A DNA stretch of 64,000 bases from Streptomyces sp. NBC_01451. GTDB taxonomy: Bacteria > Actinomycetota > Actinomycetes > Streptomycetales > Streptomycetaceae. The DNA lies in the NCBI RefSeq assembly GCF_036227485.1, contig NZ_CP109479.1, forward strand, positions 7,440,001-7,504,000, in the 5' to 3' direction. Below are positions 1-11,227 of the stretch, one piece after another. A program made the translations under genes and the position numbers. The notes beneath the pieces were generated by a model. It was not told where the DNA came from, did no database searches, and saw only the letters and a list, made by a program, of their open reading frames with translations. Every line of letters starts with the position of its first letter. Position 1 is the stretch's first letter.

Positions 1-398
1 CTTGAGCTGGTGACCGCGAGGCAGCCTTTCCTGTTCACCCGGCACACACTGTTGTCCGGGCGCACTGCGCGAAGCGCTTTCTCGCATGCGTCGACAACAC
101 CAGGCCATGCCTTGTCCAGGACGACGCGCATGAAGTAGACCCCTCGTTGATGAGCGCTGATGCAGCCGTCACCGAGGTAGAGGCCCAGCAGGTAGGCGTA
201 CGCAGCTTGGTCCTCGGGCGGACGTGGTGGGTCCTCGCACCTGGGGCAGGGCAGACCGATGCGGGTGCGAGGCTCGATGCGGTGTTGCCAACTGCGGATT
301 GCGGCCCGGGATATCCCCGTCTCCTTGCTGACGGAGTTCAGGCTGCGTCCCTGACCCACCAGCACCAGGGCTCGCTTACGTGTGCCAATGTCGTACAT
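1..398 (-). CDS. HTH protein with LAGLIDADG-like motif (partial, runs off left edge)
   Basis: The 3' part lies outside the window; the visible part encodes about 132 residues from an ATG at 398. Residues 1-43 look like a resolvase/Hin-type helix-turn-helix: a TRKRAL helix, then SLNSVSKETGISRAAIRSWQ. A CPRC pair follows, and then YLLGLYLGDGCIS at about residues 70-82, which fits the core of LAGLIDADG homing endonucleases (a Gly-Leu helix followed by GDG, whose Asp would be catalytic). Proteins that fuse an HTH to a LAGLIDADG domain are known in Streptomyces and are usually labelled transcriptional regulators or putative homing endonucleases. No strong ribosome binding site is seen before the ATG. 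The codon use contains more A/T-ending codons than its neighbours, and the gene sits about 100 bases from a tRNA gene, so acquisition by transfer is possible. Whether it cuts DNA cannot be told from the fragment. Confidence 0.6.
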   Translation of the reverse strand, partial: MYDIGTRKRALVLVGQGRSLNSVSKETGISRAAIRSWQHRIEPRTRIGLPCPRCEDPPRPPEDQAAYAYLLGLYLGDGCISAHQRGVYFMRVVLDKAWPGVVDACEKALRAVRPDNSVCRVNRKGCLAVTSS

Positions 399-504
399 AC
401 CGACAGACTGTGGGAGTCATCGCGACGGCGCGCAGCAAATAGTGGATGTTCACTAGAACGGGAACATCCACTTTCGGATATCAGCCTTGGAATCTAAGGA
501 AAAG

Positions 505-579
505 TGCCCCGGGTCGGACTCGAACCGACACTGTATGGGTTTTGAATCCATTGCCTGCTGCCAATTGGGCTACCGGGGC
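505..579 (-). tRNA. tRNA with CAA anticodon (Leu by anticodon, class I body)
   Basis: Read on the minus strand it folds as a cloverleaf. The acceptor stem is GCCCCGG/CCGGGGC with discriminator A. A short D arm (GCC/GGC) and a T arm GTCGG-TTCGAGT-CCGAC are present. The anticodon loop is TTCAAAA, giving CAA, which reads the Leu codon UUG. The anticodon stem ATGGA/CCCAT has an A-C mismatch next to the loop. The variable loop has only five bases (ACAGT), whereas bacterial tRNA-Leu normally has a long variable arm. The CCA end is not encoded. The identity is therefore by anticodon only. Confidence 0.85.
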
Positions 580-667
580 CCAGTGAATCGAAGGTTTGCC
601 TCGACCCGCTGCCCGACTACCTTACCGCAGCTAGGTACGCTCTTGTCAGCAGCACCCCGCCCTGATC

Positions 668-673
668 AAGGAG
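668..673 (+). promoter_or_regulatory. Ribosome binding site fixing the start of the ANTAR regulator
   Basis: AAGGAG lies five bases before the GTG at 679. This selects that codon over upstream in-frame codons that would run through the tRNA gene. Confidence 0.7.
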
Positions 674-678
674 CCCCC

Positions 679-1335
679 GTGACCGCCCCCGAGTCGCCCC
701 AGCCCGCAGACGCGCCCGACGACGACAAGTCGCACGTGCCTCCGCTGACGACCCGTGTCGTCATTGCCGAGGACGAGGCGCTCATCCGGCTCGACCTCAA
801 GGAGATGCTCGAAGAAGAGGGCTACTCCGTCGTCGGTGAGGCCGGTGACGGTGAGGAGGCCGTGGAGCTTGCCCGTAAGCACCGGCCGGACCTCGTCATC
901 CTCGATGTGAAGATGCCGAAGCTCGACGGCATCTCGGCGGCCGAGAAGATCGCCGAGGAGTCCATCGCGCCGGTGCTGATGCTGACCGCCTTCTCGCAGC
1001 GCGACCTCGTCGAGCGGGCCCGCGACGCCGGGGCCATGGCGTACCTGGTGAAGCCGTTCAGCAAGAGCGACGTCGTGCCGGCGATCGAGATGGCGGTGTC
1101 GCGGTTCAACGAGATGCGGACGCTGGAGAAGGAGATCGCGGATCTCACGCTGAGGCTGGAGACCCGCAAGCTCGTCGACCGTGCCAAGTCGGTCCTGCAG
1201 ACGGAGTACGGCCTGTCCGAGCCCGCCGCGTTCCGGTGGATCCAGAAGACGTCGATGGACCGGCGCATGTCCATGCAGCAGGTCGCGGAGGCGGTCATCG
1301 CGGACGCCGAGGAGAAGAAGGCTGCCAAGGGCTGA
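679..1335 (+). CDS. ANTAR-domain response regulator (PdtaR-like)
   Basis: A cytoplasmic response regulator of 218 residues. The receiver domain occupies about residues 25-140, with acidic residues EDE at 31-33, the phospho-acceptor Asp76 in LVILDVKMP, Thr103 in MLTAF and Lys125 in LVKPF. A coiled segment leads into a C-terminal ANTAR RNA-binding domain at about 150-210 (LVDRAKSVLQ, AFRWIQKTSMDRRMSMQQVAEAVI). In this family phosphorylation promotes ANTAR dimers that bind tandem RNA hairpins and prevent transcription termination; mycobacterial PdtaR works with the kinase PdtaS. No kinase gene lies next to it here. The roughly 20 residues before the receiver are poorly structured. A perfect hairpin downstream ends the transcript. 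Confidence 0.93.
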   Translation: MTAPESPQPADAPDDDKSHVPPLTTRVVIAEDEALIRLDLKEMLEEEGYSVVGEAGDGEEAVELARKHRPDLVILDVKMPKLDGISAAEKIAEESIAPVLMLTAFSQRDLVERARDAGAMAYLVKPFSKSDVVPAIEMAVSRFNEMRTLEKEIADLTLRLETRKLVDRAKSVLQTEYGLSEPAAFRWIQKTSMDRRMSMQQVAEAVIADAEEKKAAKG

Positions 1336-1357
1336 CGCGGCCACAGGCGGGCGTACG

Positions 1358-1409
1358 ACGTACGAGGAGGCCCGCACCCCCGGTCGGGGGTGCGGGCCTC
1401 CTCGTACGT
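1358..1409. terminator. Bidirectional terminator between ANTAR regulator and livF
   Basis: A perfect 24-base-pair inverted repeat with a four-base loop (GGTC), arms 1358-1381 and 1386-1409, between two convergent genes. It can terminate transcription from both sides. Confidence 0.9.
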
Positions 1410-1422
1410 GCCGTCGGGGGAC

Positions 1423-2135
1423 TCAGTCCTCGCCGAGGTACGCCTTACGTACCGACTCGTCGTGGATCAGGTCCTGGCCGGTGCCGGAGAGGACGATGTT
1501 GCCGACCTCCATGACGTGTCCCTGGTCGGCCAGGGAGAGAGCCGCCTGGGCGTTCTGCTCGACCAGCAGGATCGTCGTACCCGTGGACTTGAGTTCGACG
1601 ATGGTGGCCATGATCTTCTGCATCATGATCGGGGAGAGGCCCATGGAGGGCTCGTCGAGCATGAGCAGTTTGGGCTGGGACATCAGGGCGCGGCCCATGG
1701 CCAGCATCTGCTGTTCGCCGCCGGAGAGGGTTCCTGCGGCCTGCTTCCTGCGTTCCCCGAGGATGGGGAAGAGGTCGTAGGCGCGTTGGATGTCCTTCTC
1801 GATGGCTTCCTTGTCCTTGCGGAGGAAGGCGCCGAGCTGGAGGTTCTCGGCGATGGTGAGGCGGGGGAAGATGTGCCGGCCCTCGGGGGAGTGGGCGAGC
1901 CCGAGGGAGACGATCTTGTGGGCGGGGACGCCGTTGAGCGGCTTGCCGTCGAACAGGATCTTGCCGGAGGTGGGCTGGAGCAGGCCGGAGAGGGTGCGCA
2001 GGGTGGTCGTCTTGCCGGCGCCGTTGGTGCCGATGAGGGTGACGACCTGGCCGGCCTCCACGCTGAAGGAGATGCCCTTGACGGCTTCGATCTTGCCGTA
2101 GGAGACCCTCAGGTCCTCGACTTCGAGGAGTGCGG

Positions 2136-2139
<4 letters not shown>
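1423..2139 (-). CDS. livF: Branched-chain amino-acid ABC transporter ATPase LivF
   Basis: A cytoplasmic ATPase subunit of 238 residues, the usual LivF length. It has Walker A GTNGAGKTT (about 37-45), the signature LSGGEQQ, Walker B LLMLDEP and the H-loop-region sequence LLVEQN typical of LivF rather than LivG. It energises uptake through LivH/LivM together with LivG. The GTG start overlaps the livG stop by four bases (GTGA), which indicates translational coupling. It is the last gene of the operon and ends just before the strong hairpin at 1358-1409. Confidence 0.93.
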
Positions 2140-3008
<869 letters not shown>

Positions 3009-3013
3009 GGTGG

Positions 3014-4882
3014 TTACGCCCCCGCCTTGGTGACGGCCGGATCGTCGGCGAGTGTTTCTGTGTCGGGTACGTCGAGCTGGCCGGTCTCGTGGAATTCGAG
3101 CTGGCGGCGGCGGTTGGCGATGATGCCCTCGGGGCGGAAGCGCATGAGGACGATCAGGGCGATGCCGAACGCGAGCAGCGACTTGTCCTGGAGGAAGACG
3201 AGCTTCTCGGGGAGCAGGTAGAGCAGTGCCGCGCCGAGGAGTGGGCCCGCGACCGTGCCCATGCCGCCGAGGACCACCGCGGCCAGGAGGAACGCCGAGT
3301 TGGGCGGGGTCGAGCCGGCGAACTGGTACGGGGTGGGGACCACGCTGTAGGTGACGTGGGCGCTGACGGTGCCGGCGAGGCCGGCGAGGGAGGCGCCGAG
3401 GGCGAAGGCGATGAGCTTGACGCGGAAGCCGTTGATGCCCATGGCGGTGGCGGCGGTCTCGTCCTCGCGGATGGCGATCCAGGAGCGGCCGATACGGGAG
3501 TCGGCGGCGCGGGTGTAGACGAGGACCACGATCGCCATGATCAGGACCATGAGGAGGTAGTAGTTGGCGAACCGGCCGAGGGTGAATCCGCCGACGTCGT
3601 GGGCTTCGCCGAAGTTGAAGCCGAAGAAGTCGAGGTCGGGGATGGAGGGGATGCCGTTGGGGCCGTTGGTGATGTCGGGCCCGGAGACGCCGTCCATGTT
3701 GTTGACGGCGATACGGAAGATCTCTCCGAAGCCGAGGGTGACGATGGCGAGGTAGTCGCCGCGCAGGCGCAGGGTGGGCGCGCCGATGAGGACGCCGAAG
3801 ATGAGCGAGGCGGCGGCGCCGGAGAGGGCGGCGGCCCAGAAGGGGAACTGGACGCCGGAGAACTTGGAGAACTCGGAGCCGGAGACGAGGGCGGCGGTGT
3901 AGGCGCCGACGCCGAGGAAGGCGACGTATCCGAGGTCGAGGAGGCCGGCGAGGCCGACGACGATGTTGAGGCCGAGGGCGACGGTCCCGAAGATCAGGAT
4001 GTTGACGCCGATGTTGGCGTAGTGGTCGTCGGTCTGGGTGAAGGGGAACAGGATCGCGGCGGCGAAGCCCATGGCGAGCGTGAAGCCGCGGTGGTGGGCC
4101 ACGAGCCGGGAGAAGCGGTCGGTGAGGCCCGCGGAGTGTACGGCCCACATGGCGAACACGACGAGGATGAGGTAGCCGATGAACAGCTCGCCGTACTCGG
4201 TGTCGATGCCGTAGGTGAAGACGCCGAGGCCGAGTGCGGTGACCGCGGTGATGATCGCGCGCTCGATCCAGGGGGAGAGGGTCTGCGCTGCGGGGACGCG
4301 GTCGGGCTTGCCGATGTAGGCGGTCAGGCCCTTGAGGGTGGCGATGACGATGCGGGTCCGGGAGGGGATGCCGCCCTTGCGCAGGCCCGCGTCGTAGGCG
4401 GCCTTGGCGTTGCGGGTCTCGTCGGCCGTGGTGGGCAGCGCGAAGGCGCCGACGACCGTGAGGAGTGAGGCGGCGGCGGCGACGTAGGCGCCCGGTTCGA
4501 GGTTGACGAGGCCGTCGAGGTTGACGGTGATGGCGACGACGGTGAACCAGGTGGTGCCGAAGGTGCCCAGGGCGGTGAGGACGATGGGGCCGTTGTTGCC
4601 ACCGGGGACGAGCCAGCCGAGGCCGCGGATGCCGTAGGCGGCGAGGGCGAAGAGGGTGATCAGGAGGCCACCGGTGAAGGTGAGCCACTGGAGGCCGCCG
4701 GGGTAGCCGGTGATGGTGAGGTCGCCGGGGAACTTGGAGGTCCAGGTCCAGGCGAGGAAGGCGGAGACCGTGGTGGCGATGCCGCCGACGAGGGTGAGGG
4801 CGCGGGCCGCGGTGGGCGGCAGCGGGATGAGGCCCGGCTCGGGGGCGGGCGTCGCTTTGGAGAGGTCGGTCATGGTGATCAC
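3014..4882 (-). CDS. livM: Branched-chain amino-acid ABC transporter permease LivM (extended N terminus)
   Basis: Integral membrane permease of about 622 residues. The canonical LivM core starts near residue 270 (LVAHHRGFTLAMGFAAA) and contains GLNIVVGLAGLLDLGYVAFLGVGAYTAAL and the cytoplasmic loop RGDYLAIVTLGFGEIFR. The first 250 residues add several extra hydrophobic segments and a charged loop, making the protein nearly twice the length of E. coli LivM. The GTG at 4882 overlaps the livH stop by four bases; an ATG nine bases later (4873) is the alternative. The C-terminal 40 residues are cytoplasmic and charged. Confidence 0.9.
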   Translation of the reverse strand: MITMTDLSKATPAPEPGLIPLPPTAARALTLVGGIATTVSAFLAWTWTSKFPGDLTITGYPGGLQWLTFTGGLLITLFALAAYGIRGLGWLVPGGNNGPIVLTALGTFGTTWFTVVAITVNLDGLVNLEPGAYVAAAASLLTVVGAFALPTTADETRNAKAAYDAGLRKGGIPSRTRIVIATLKGLTAYIGKPDRVPAAQTLSPWIERAIITAVTALGLGVFTYGIDTEYGELFIGYLILVVFAMWAVHSAGLTDRFSRLVAHHRGFTLAMGFAAAILFPFTQTDDHYANIGVNILIFGTVALGLNIVVGLAGLLDLGYVAFLGVGAYTAALVSGSEFSKFSGVQFPFWAAALSGAAASLIFGVLIGAPTLRLRGDYLAIVTLGFGEIFRIAVNNMDGVSGPDITNGPNGIPSIPDLDFFGFNFGEAHDVGGFTLGRFANYYLLMVLIMAIVVLVYTRAADSRIGRSWIAIREDETAATAMGINGFRVKLIAFALGASLAGLAGTVSAHVTYSVVPTPYQFAGSTPPNSAFLLAAVVLGGMGTVAGPLLGAALLYLLPEKLVFLQDKSLLAFGIALIVLMRFRPEGIIANRRRQLEFHETGQLDVPDTETLADDPAVTKAGA

Positions 4883-5808
4883 GCCCTGTCCGCGACGCGT
4901 TCGCCGAGCAGGCCTTGTGGCCTGACGAGCAGCACGATGATGAGGAGGCAGAAGGCCCAGACGTTGGCCCAGCCCTGGCCGCCGAGCTGCTGCATGCCGG
5001 GGATGCCGTCGATGTAGGCGGAGGCGAGGGTCTCGGCGACGCCGAGGACGATGCCGCCGAGCATGGCGCCGTAGATGTTGCCGATGCCGCCGAGGACGGC
5101 TGCGGTGAAGGCCTTGAGGCCCATCAGGAAGCCCATGCGGTAGTCGACGTTGCCGTACTTGAGGCCGTAGGCGAGGGCGGCCACGGCGGCGAAGAAGCCG
5201 CCGATGGCGAAGGCGATGACGATGATGCGGTTGGTGTCGATGCCCATCAGCTGTGCGGTGTCGGGGTCCTGCGCGGTGGCCTGCATGGCGCGGCCGGTGC
5301 GGCTGCGGCGGACGAAGAGCGCGAGGCCGGACATGCAGACGATGGCGGCGACGACGAGGAAGATGTCGGCGTCCTTGATGGTGACGGAGCCGATGTCGTG
5401 GGTGGCGTCGAGGCCGGGGAAGGCGCGGGCCCGGTCGGCGTCGGGGTAGAAGTTGCGGACGACCTCCTGGAGGGCCAGGGAGAGGCCGATGGCCGTGATG
5501 AGCGGCGCCAGTCGTGGTGCTCCGCGTAGGGGTCGGTAGGCGAACCGTTCCGCTCCGACGGCGATGAGGATGGCGACGATGGCGCCGCCGATCAGCATCA
5601 GGGGCACGGCGATGATCATCGCCGTGTTGTCGGGGAGAACGTAGAAGTAGACCGTGAGGGCGCCGAATGCCCCGGTCATGAAGATCTCGCCGTGCGCGAA
5701 GTTGATGAGCTGGACGATGCCGTACACCATCGTGTAGCCGATGGCGATGAGCCCGTACATCGAGCCGAGGAGCAGCCCGTTGGCCAGCTGCTGCGGCAGG
5801 GTGTTCAC
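4879..5808 (-). CDS. livH: Branched-chain amino-acid ABC transporter permease LivH
   Basis: A membrane permease of 309 residues with about eight hydrophobic segments. The LivH signature GLLLGSMYGLIAIGYTMVYGIVQLINFAHGE sits near the N terminus, followed by the loop GRAMQATAQDPDTAQLMGID that contacts the ATPases. The GTG start has GGAGG seven bases upstream. It pairs with LivM in the transmembrane channel. A hairpin at 5876-5915 separates it from the binding-protein gene, so this part is probably transcribed at a lower level by read-through. Confidence 0.93.
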   Translation of the reverse strand: MNTLPQQLANGLLLGSMYGLIAIGYTMVYGIVQLINFAHGEIFMTGAFGALTVYFYVLPDNTAMIIAVPLMLIGGAIVAILIAVGAERFAYRPLRGAPRLAPLITAIGLSLALQEVVRNFYPDADRARAFPGLDATHDIGSVTIKDADIFLVVAAIVCMSGLALFVRRSRTGRAMQATAQDPDTAQLMGIDTNRIIVIAFAIGGFFAAVAALAYGLKYGNVDYRMGFLMGLKAFTAAVLGGIGNIYGAMLGGIVLGVAETLASAYIDGIPGMQQLGGQGWANVWAFCLLIIVLLVRPQGLLGERVADRA

Positions 5809-5875
5809 CGCGTGGCCTCCATGTCGCTGGTGGTCGTGTGCACTGGATACGTGCCGGGGGTGGTGGGGTGTGACA

Positions 5876-5915
5876 ACGGGCCGCGCGGTCGGGGTCGTCC
5901 TGCCGCGCGGCCCGT
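5876..5915 (-). terminator. Attenuating hairpin between binding protein and livH
   Basis: A perfect 13-base-pair stem, arms 5876-5888 and 5903-5915, with a 14-base loop. It is placed after the binding-protein gene and before the permease genes. Such hairpins in ABC operons usually let the binding protein be made in excess. Confidence 0.7.
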
Positions 5916-5951
5916 GGTGTTCTGCTGGGCTTGGATCAGCCGGTCAGATGA

Positions 5952-7181
5952 TCAGCTGCCGGCCGTACCGGTGTGGACGGCCTTCCAGGCGCCCTTCACG
6001 ACCTGGTAGACGGTGAGCTGCTTGTTGCCCGTGTCGCCGTACTCGTCGAAGGAGACCTTGCCGGTGATGCCTTCGAAGTCGGACTTCTGGACGGCGTCGA
6101 CGACCTTGGCGCGCAGGTCGTTGGTGTCGGGCAGCTTGTCGTCGTTGGCGGACTTCACGGCGCCGACGGCCTTGATGATGGCGGTGGCGGCGTCGTACGA
6201 GTAACCGCCGTAGGCGCCGTAGTCACCCTTGTAGCCCTTGGCCTTGTACTCGGCCACGAAGGCCTTGGCACCGGCGAGGGTGTCGACGGGGACGCCGACG
6301 GAGGTGACGAGGTCGCCCTCGGCGGCGGCGCCCGCGGTCTCGATGTAGGTGGTGGCGTACATGCCGTCACCGCCGAAGAGCGGGATCTTGACGCCGGCGT
6401 CCTTGAGCTGCTTGGTGATCAGCGCGGACTCGTCGTACTGGCCGCCGTAGTAGAGCAGGTCGGCGCCGGACGTCTTGATCTTGGTGACGAGGGAGCCGAA
6501 GTCCTTGTCGCCGGTGTTGACGTGGTCGGTGCCGGCGACGGTACCGCCGAGCTCCTTGAACTGCTCGTTGAAGATGGAGGCGAGGCCGGCGCCGTAGGTC
6601 TGCTTGTCGTCTACGACGAAGGCCTTCTTCTTCTTGAGGTTGTTGTACGCGTACTCGGCGGCGAAGGTGCCCTGCAGCTCGTCCGTGGTCGCCGTACGGA
6701 AGTACGTCTTGTACGGGCGCTGCTTGTTGGTCTGCCAGTCCTTGCCCAGGGTCAGGGTGGGGTTGGTGTTGGAAGGGGAGATCTCGACCATGTTGGCCGA
6801 CTCGAACACCTGCTGCATCGACTGGGCGACGCCGGAGTTCAGGGGGCCGACGACGCCGACGACGTTCTTGTCGCCGACGAGGGCCGTCGCGTTGGACTGG
6901 CCGGTGGCGGGCTGGGCCTTGTCGTCGAGGGCCTTGACCTTGAACTTGACGCCGGGGACGAGGTTGTTCTTGTTGGCGTCGTCGACGGCGATCTGGACGC
7001 CGTACTGGATGCCGAGGCCGGTGGTCGAGTTCTCGCCGGACAGGGGCGCGTCGACGCCGATGGTCAGGGTGGTGTCTCCGCTGTCGCTGTCACCGCTGTC
7101 GTCACGGGAGCCACACGCGGTGAGGGTCAGAGCTCCGGTGGTGAGAATGGAGGTGAGAATCACCAAAGAACGCTGTCGCAC
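5952..7181 (-). CDS. livK: Branched-chain amino-acid ABC transporter substrate-binding lipoprotein
   Basis: 409 residues. An N-terminal lipoprotein signal peptide ends in the lipobox LTAC with Cys23, so the mature protein is anchored to the outer face of the membrane. The body is a type I periplasmic-binding fold of the Leu/Ile/Val-binding kind (TIGVDAPLSGENSTTGLGIQYGVQIAVDDAN; VVGVVGPLNSGVAQ; DLLYYGGQYDESALITKQL). It delivers substrate to LivHM; the exact amino acid is not visible in the sequence. The start is GTG. It is the first gene of the operon. Confidence 0.9.
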   Translation of the reverse strand: MRQRSLVILTSILTTGALTLTACGSRDDSGDSDSGDTTLTIGVDAPLSGENSTTGLGIQYGVQIAVDDANKNNLVPGVKFKVKALDDKAQPATGQSNATALVGDKNVVGVVGPLNSGVAQSMQQVFESANMVEISPSNTNPTLTLGKDWQTNKQRPYKTYFRTATTDELQGTFAAEYAYNNLKKKKAFVVDDKQTYGAGLASIFNEQFKELGGTVAGTDHVNTGDKDFGSLVTKIKTSGADLLYYGGQYDESALITKQLKDAGVKIPLFGGDGMYATTYIETAGAAAEGDLVTSVGVPVDTLAGAKAFVAEYKAKGYKGDYGAYGGYSYDAATAIIKAVGAVKSANDDKLPDTNDLRAKVVDAVQKSDFEGITGKVSFDEYGDTGNKQLTVYQVVKGAWKAVHTGTAGS

Positions 7182-7276
7182 AATCAGTCCTTTCCGCAGG
7201 CGTGCCGCCCCTTCGGGGATGCGACGGATGCGGCGCTGGTACCGAACTCCCGGTGGAGCGGTGACTGGCCGTGACT

Positions 7277-8062
7277 CTAAGCCCGGTCTACACGCGGAGG
7301 CATCTCGGTGGGCTGGCTTGTGACTTTCTTGTTATGACGTGCTGGTTGGTATGGCTTGGGGGAGTGCGGTCTCGACACGTATGGCCGAAACTGTCCACGG
7401 TCCACATTTTGAGAATCTGCACTTCCGGTTGCCCGTGGGCTTGGCCGTGCGGGCAACCTTCCGCAGGCCGCTCCGATGAGCTGGAAAAGGTCGTCGGGGT
7501 AGGCGCCGCCGAAGATGAAACTGTGATGCTGTATTGCGCGTGTGTTACGCAGCGTTACGTCAAGGAATGGCAGGTCCGCGTCGAGCGGGAGGTCCGCGCA
7601 GTCGACCACGGATATCTGGACGGTGATCCGGCGGGTGGTCCCGGCACTGACGGTGGATGTCTCGGCGGGTGAGATGCGTGCGGTGAGGCCGTCGAAGGCG
7701 GCGCCGTTGACGCGCAGGGTGACGGGTGGCCCGCTGTGTACGGTCACCGCGAACCGGAACAGGCCGCTGGCGGGCGAGGAGTCGAAGGTCGCGGCGAGTC
7801 CCGTGTACCGGAACGTGGTCACGGTGGCGGGCCAGGGCATGGGGGTGAGGGTGGTGGCCGGGGCGGACGGCGTCGAGGGCAGCAGGGTGATGACTCCGGC
7901 TGTCGCGGCGGCGAGCGCCGCGGCGGCGAGAAGGGCTCTGCGGAGGCGCGGCGGCAGGGCCCGCAGCCGGTCTGCGAGGCGTGGTGCGTCGGCACCGATG
8001 ACTTCGTAAGTCTCTTGTGCGTCCGGCGAGTTGACGGGTTCGACGGGGCCGATGCCGGTCAT
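7277..8062 (-). CDS. Putative membrane-anchored protein, unknown function, with odd C-terminal tail
   Basis: 261 residues. An N-terminal cytoplasmic stretch (1-40) contains YEVIGADAPRLADRLRALPPRL. One transmembrane segment follows (about 43-60, LLAAAALAAATAGVITLL), then an extracellular beta-rich domain of about 140 residues (FRYTGLAATF, FRFAVTVHSGPPVTLRV). The family is not recognised. The last 55 residues switch to codons rare elsewhere here (AGA, CCA, GCA, AAT) and a composition like intergenic DNA, so the ancestral stop probably lay near 7450. GAGG eight bases before the ATG supports the start. Confidence 0.7.
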   Translation of the reverse strand: MTGIGPVEPVNSPDAQETYEVIGADAPRLADRLRALPPRLRRALLAAAALAAATAGVITLLPSTPSAPATTLTPMPWPATVTTFRYTGLAATFDSSPASGLFRFAVTVHSGPPVTLRVNGAAFDGLTARISPAETSTVSAGTTRRITVQISVVDCADLPLDADLPFLDVTLRNTRAIQHHSFIFGGAYPDDLFQLIGAACGRLPARPSPRATGSADSQNVDRGQFRPYVSRPHSPKPYQPARHNKKVTSQPTEMPPRVDRA

Positions 8063-8120
8063 GGTCGCAGCCTCATGCGGGAACGGTAGTGGGGGGTTGG
8101 GGGGCAGGCAATGCCGGCCC

Positions 8121-8189
8121 GCGCCCCCAGCCTGTCCGGCGTTCGGGGGCAGGGCCCGTTCCGGGGCCCTGTGAGGGGGCTGGGGGCGC
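8121..8189. repeat. Nested palindromic intergenic element
   Basis: An outer perfect 12-base-pair stem (8121-8132 with 8178-8189, GCGCCCCCAGCC) encloses an inner hairpin (8150-8157 with 8164-8171, CAGGGCCC). It lies after the thioesterase region and before the next gene. Similar CCCCCAGCC...GGCTGGGGG elements are common between Streptomyces genes and may act as terminators. Confidence 0.6.
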
Positions 8190-8237
8190 CCCCGCGGGTC
8201 GGGGCGGGTCGGGGGGCGCCGGGGGCGGGAAACTCCC

Positions 8238-8702
8238 TCAGGCGGCCGTGGGCGCGTCCCGCAGCAGGCACGTCAGACGCGCGGTGCACACGCGTTTGTC
8301 TGTCTCGTCGGTGATCACGACCTCGTACGTCGCCGTCGACCGCCCCCGGTGCACCGGTGTGGCCACGCCGGTGACCAGTCCGGAGCGGGCCCCGCGATGG
8401 TGGGTGCAGTTCAGGTCCACACCGACGGCGATCTTCGTGCTGCCCCCGTGCAACATCGCCCCGACCGACCCGAGGGTCTCGGCCAGCACCGCGGACGCGC
8501 CCCCGTGCAGCAGTCCGTACGGCTGTGTGTTGCCCTCGACGGGCATCGTGCCGACGACGCGGTCGGGCGACGCCTCCACGATCTGTACGCCCATCCGGTT
8601 CCCCAGGTGTCCCGCGGAGAACATGGCGATCACGTCGATGCCCAGTGCCGTGTACTCGTCGATGACCTCTTGCGGGAACTTCACATGCTGCTGCTCGCCC
8701 AT
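8238..8702 (-). CDS. PaaI-family hotdog thioesterase
   Basis: 154 residues from the ATG at 8702, preceded by GGAG about nine bases upstream. A single hotdog fold is visible, with the signature YGLLHGGASAVLAETLGSVGA, where the HGG sits on the substrate-binding helix, followed by VGVDLNCTHHRGARSGLVTG. The family hydrolyses acyl-CoA thioesters (4HBT/PaaI type). The substrate cannot be predicted. It is followed upstream by the molybdopterin oxidoreductase gene on the same strand, separated by about 70 bases. Confidence 0.85.
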   Translation of the reverse strand: MGEQQHVKFPQEVIDEYTALGIDVIAMFSAGHLGNRMGVQIVEASPDRVVGTMPVEGNTQPYGLLHGGASAVLAETLGSVGAMLHGGSTKIAVGVDLNCTHHRGARSGLVTGVATPVHRGRSTATYEVVITDETDKRVCTARLTCLLRDAPTAA

Positions 8703-8771
8703 GGGGCCCGGCTCCGTTCGTCCTGGTCGGTGTGGTGTCCGCACGCCTGCGTCCATCCGCTGAGCAAACGC

Positions 8772-11051
<2,280 letters not shown>

Positions 11052-11197
11052 GGCTGAGCCCCTTCGCTTGCACGTGTCTCTCCGCTTGCGCGTGGTGGGC
11101 GTGCGCGTGCTTCACCTGCGCGTGTGTCACCTGTTCGATCCTCGCACGGGGCGGTGACAACGACGTAGACAGGTCCGGAGGGCTCGGGCGTCCCGCG

Positions 11198-11220
11198 TTG
11201 TCAGTGGCACGTGGCAGGAT
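11198..11220 (+). promoter_or_regulatory. RecA-NDp/PafBC-like promoter of polA
   Basis: TTGTCAGTG (11198-11206), eight bases, then CAGGAT (11215-11220). The -35-like part is a full match to the mycobacterial DNA-damage motif TTGTCRGTG-N8-TANNNT, and the -10 keeps the final T. The polA GTG begins seven bases after it, so the transcript is probably leaderless. Confidence 0.7.
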
Positions 11221-11227
11221 CGGGGTC

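Noticed and set aside
147..497. A 116-codon plus-strand frame at the left edge
   Set aside because: It is antisense to the better supported HTH/LAGLIDADG-like frame.
11140..11160. TTGTCACCG upstream of the molybdopterin oxidoreductase as a damage promoter
   Set aside because: Two mismatches in the -35 part and a GAGGAT -10; too weak.
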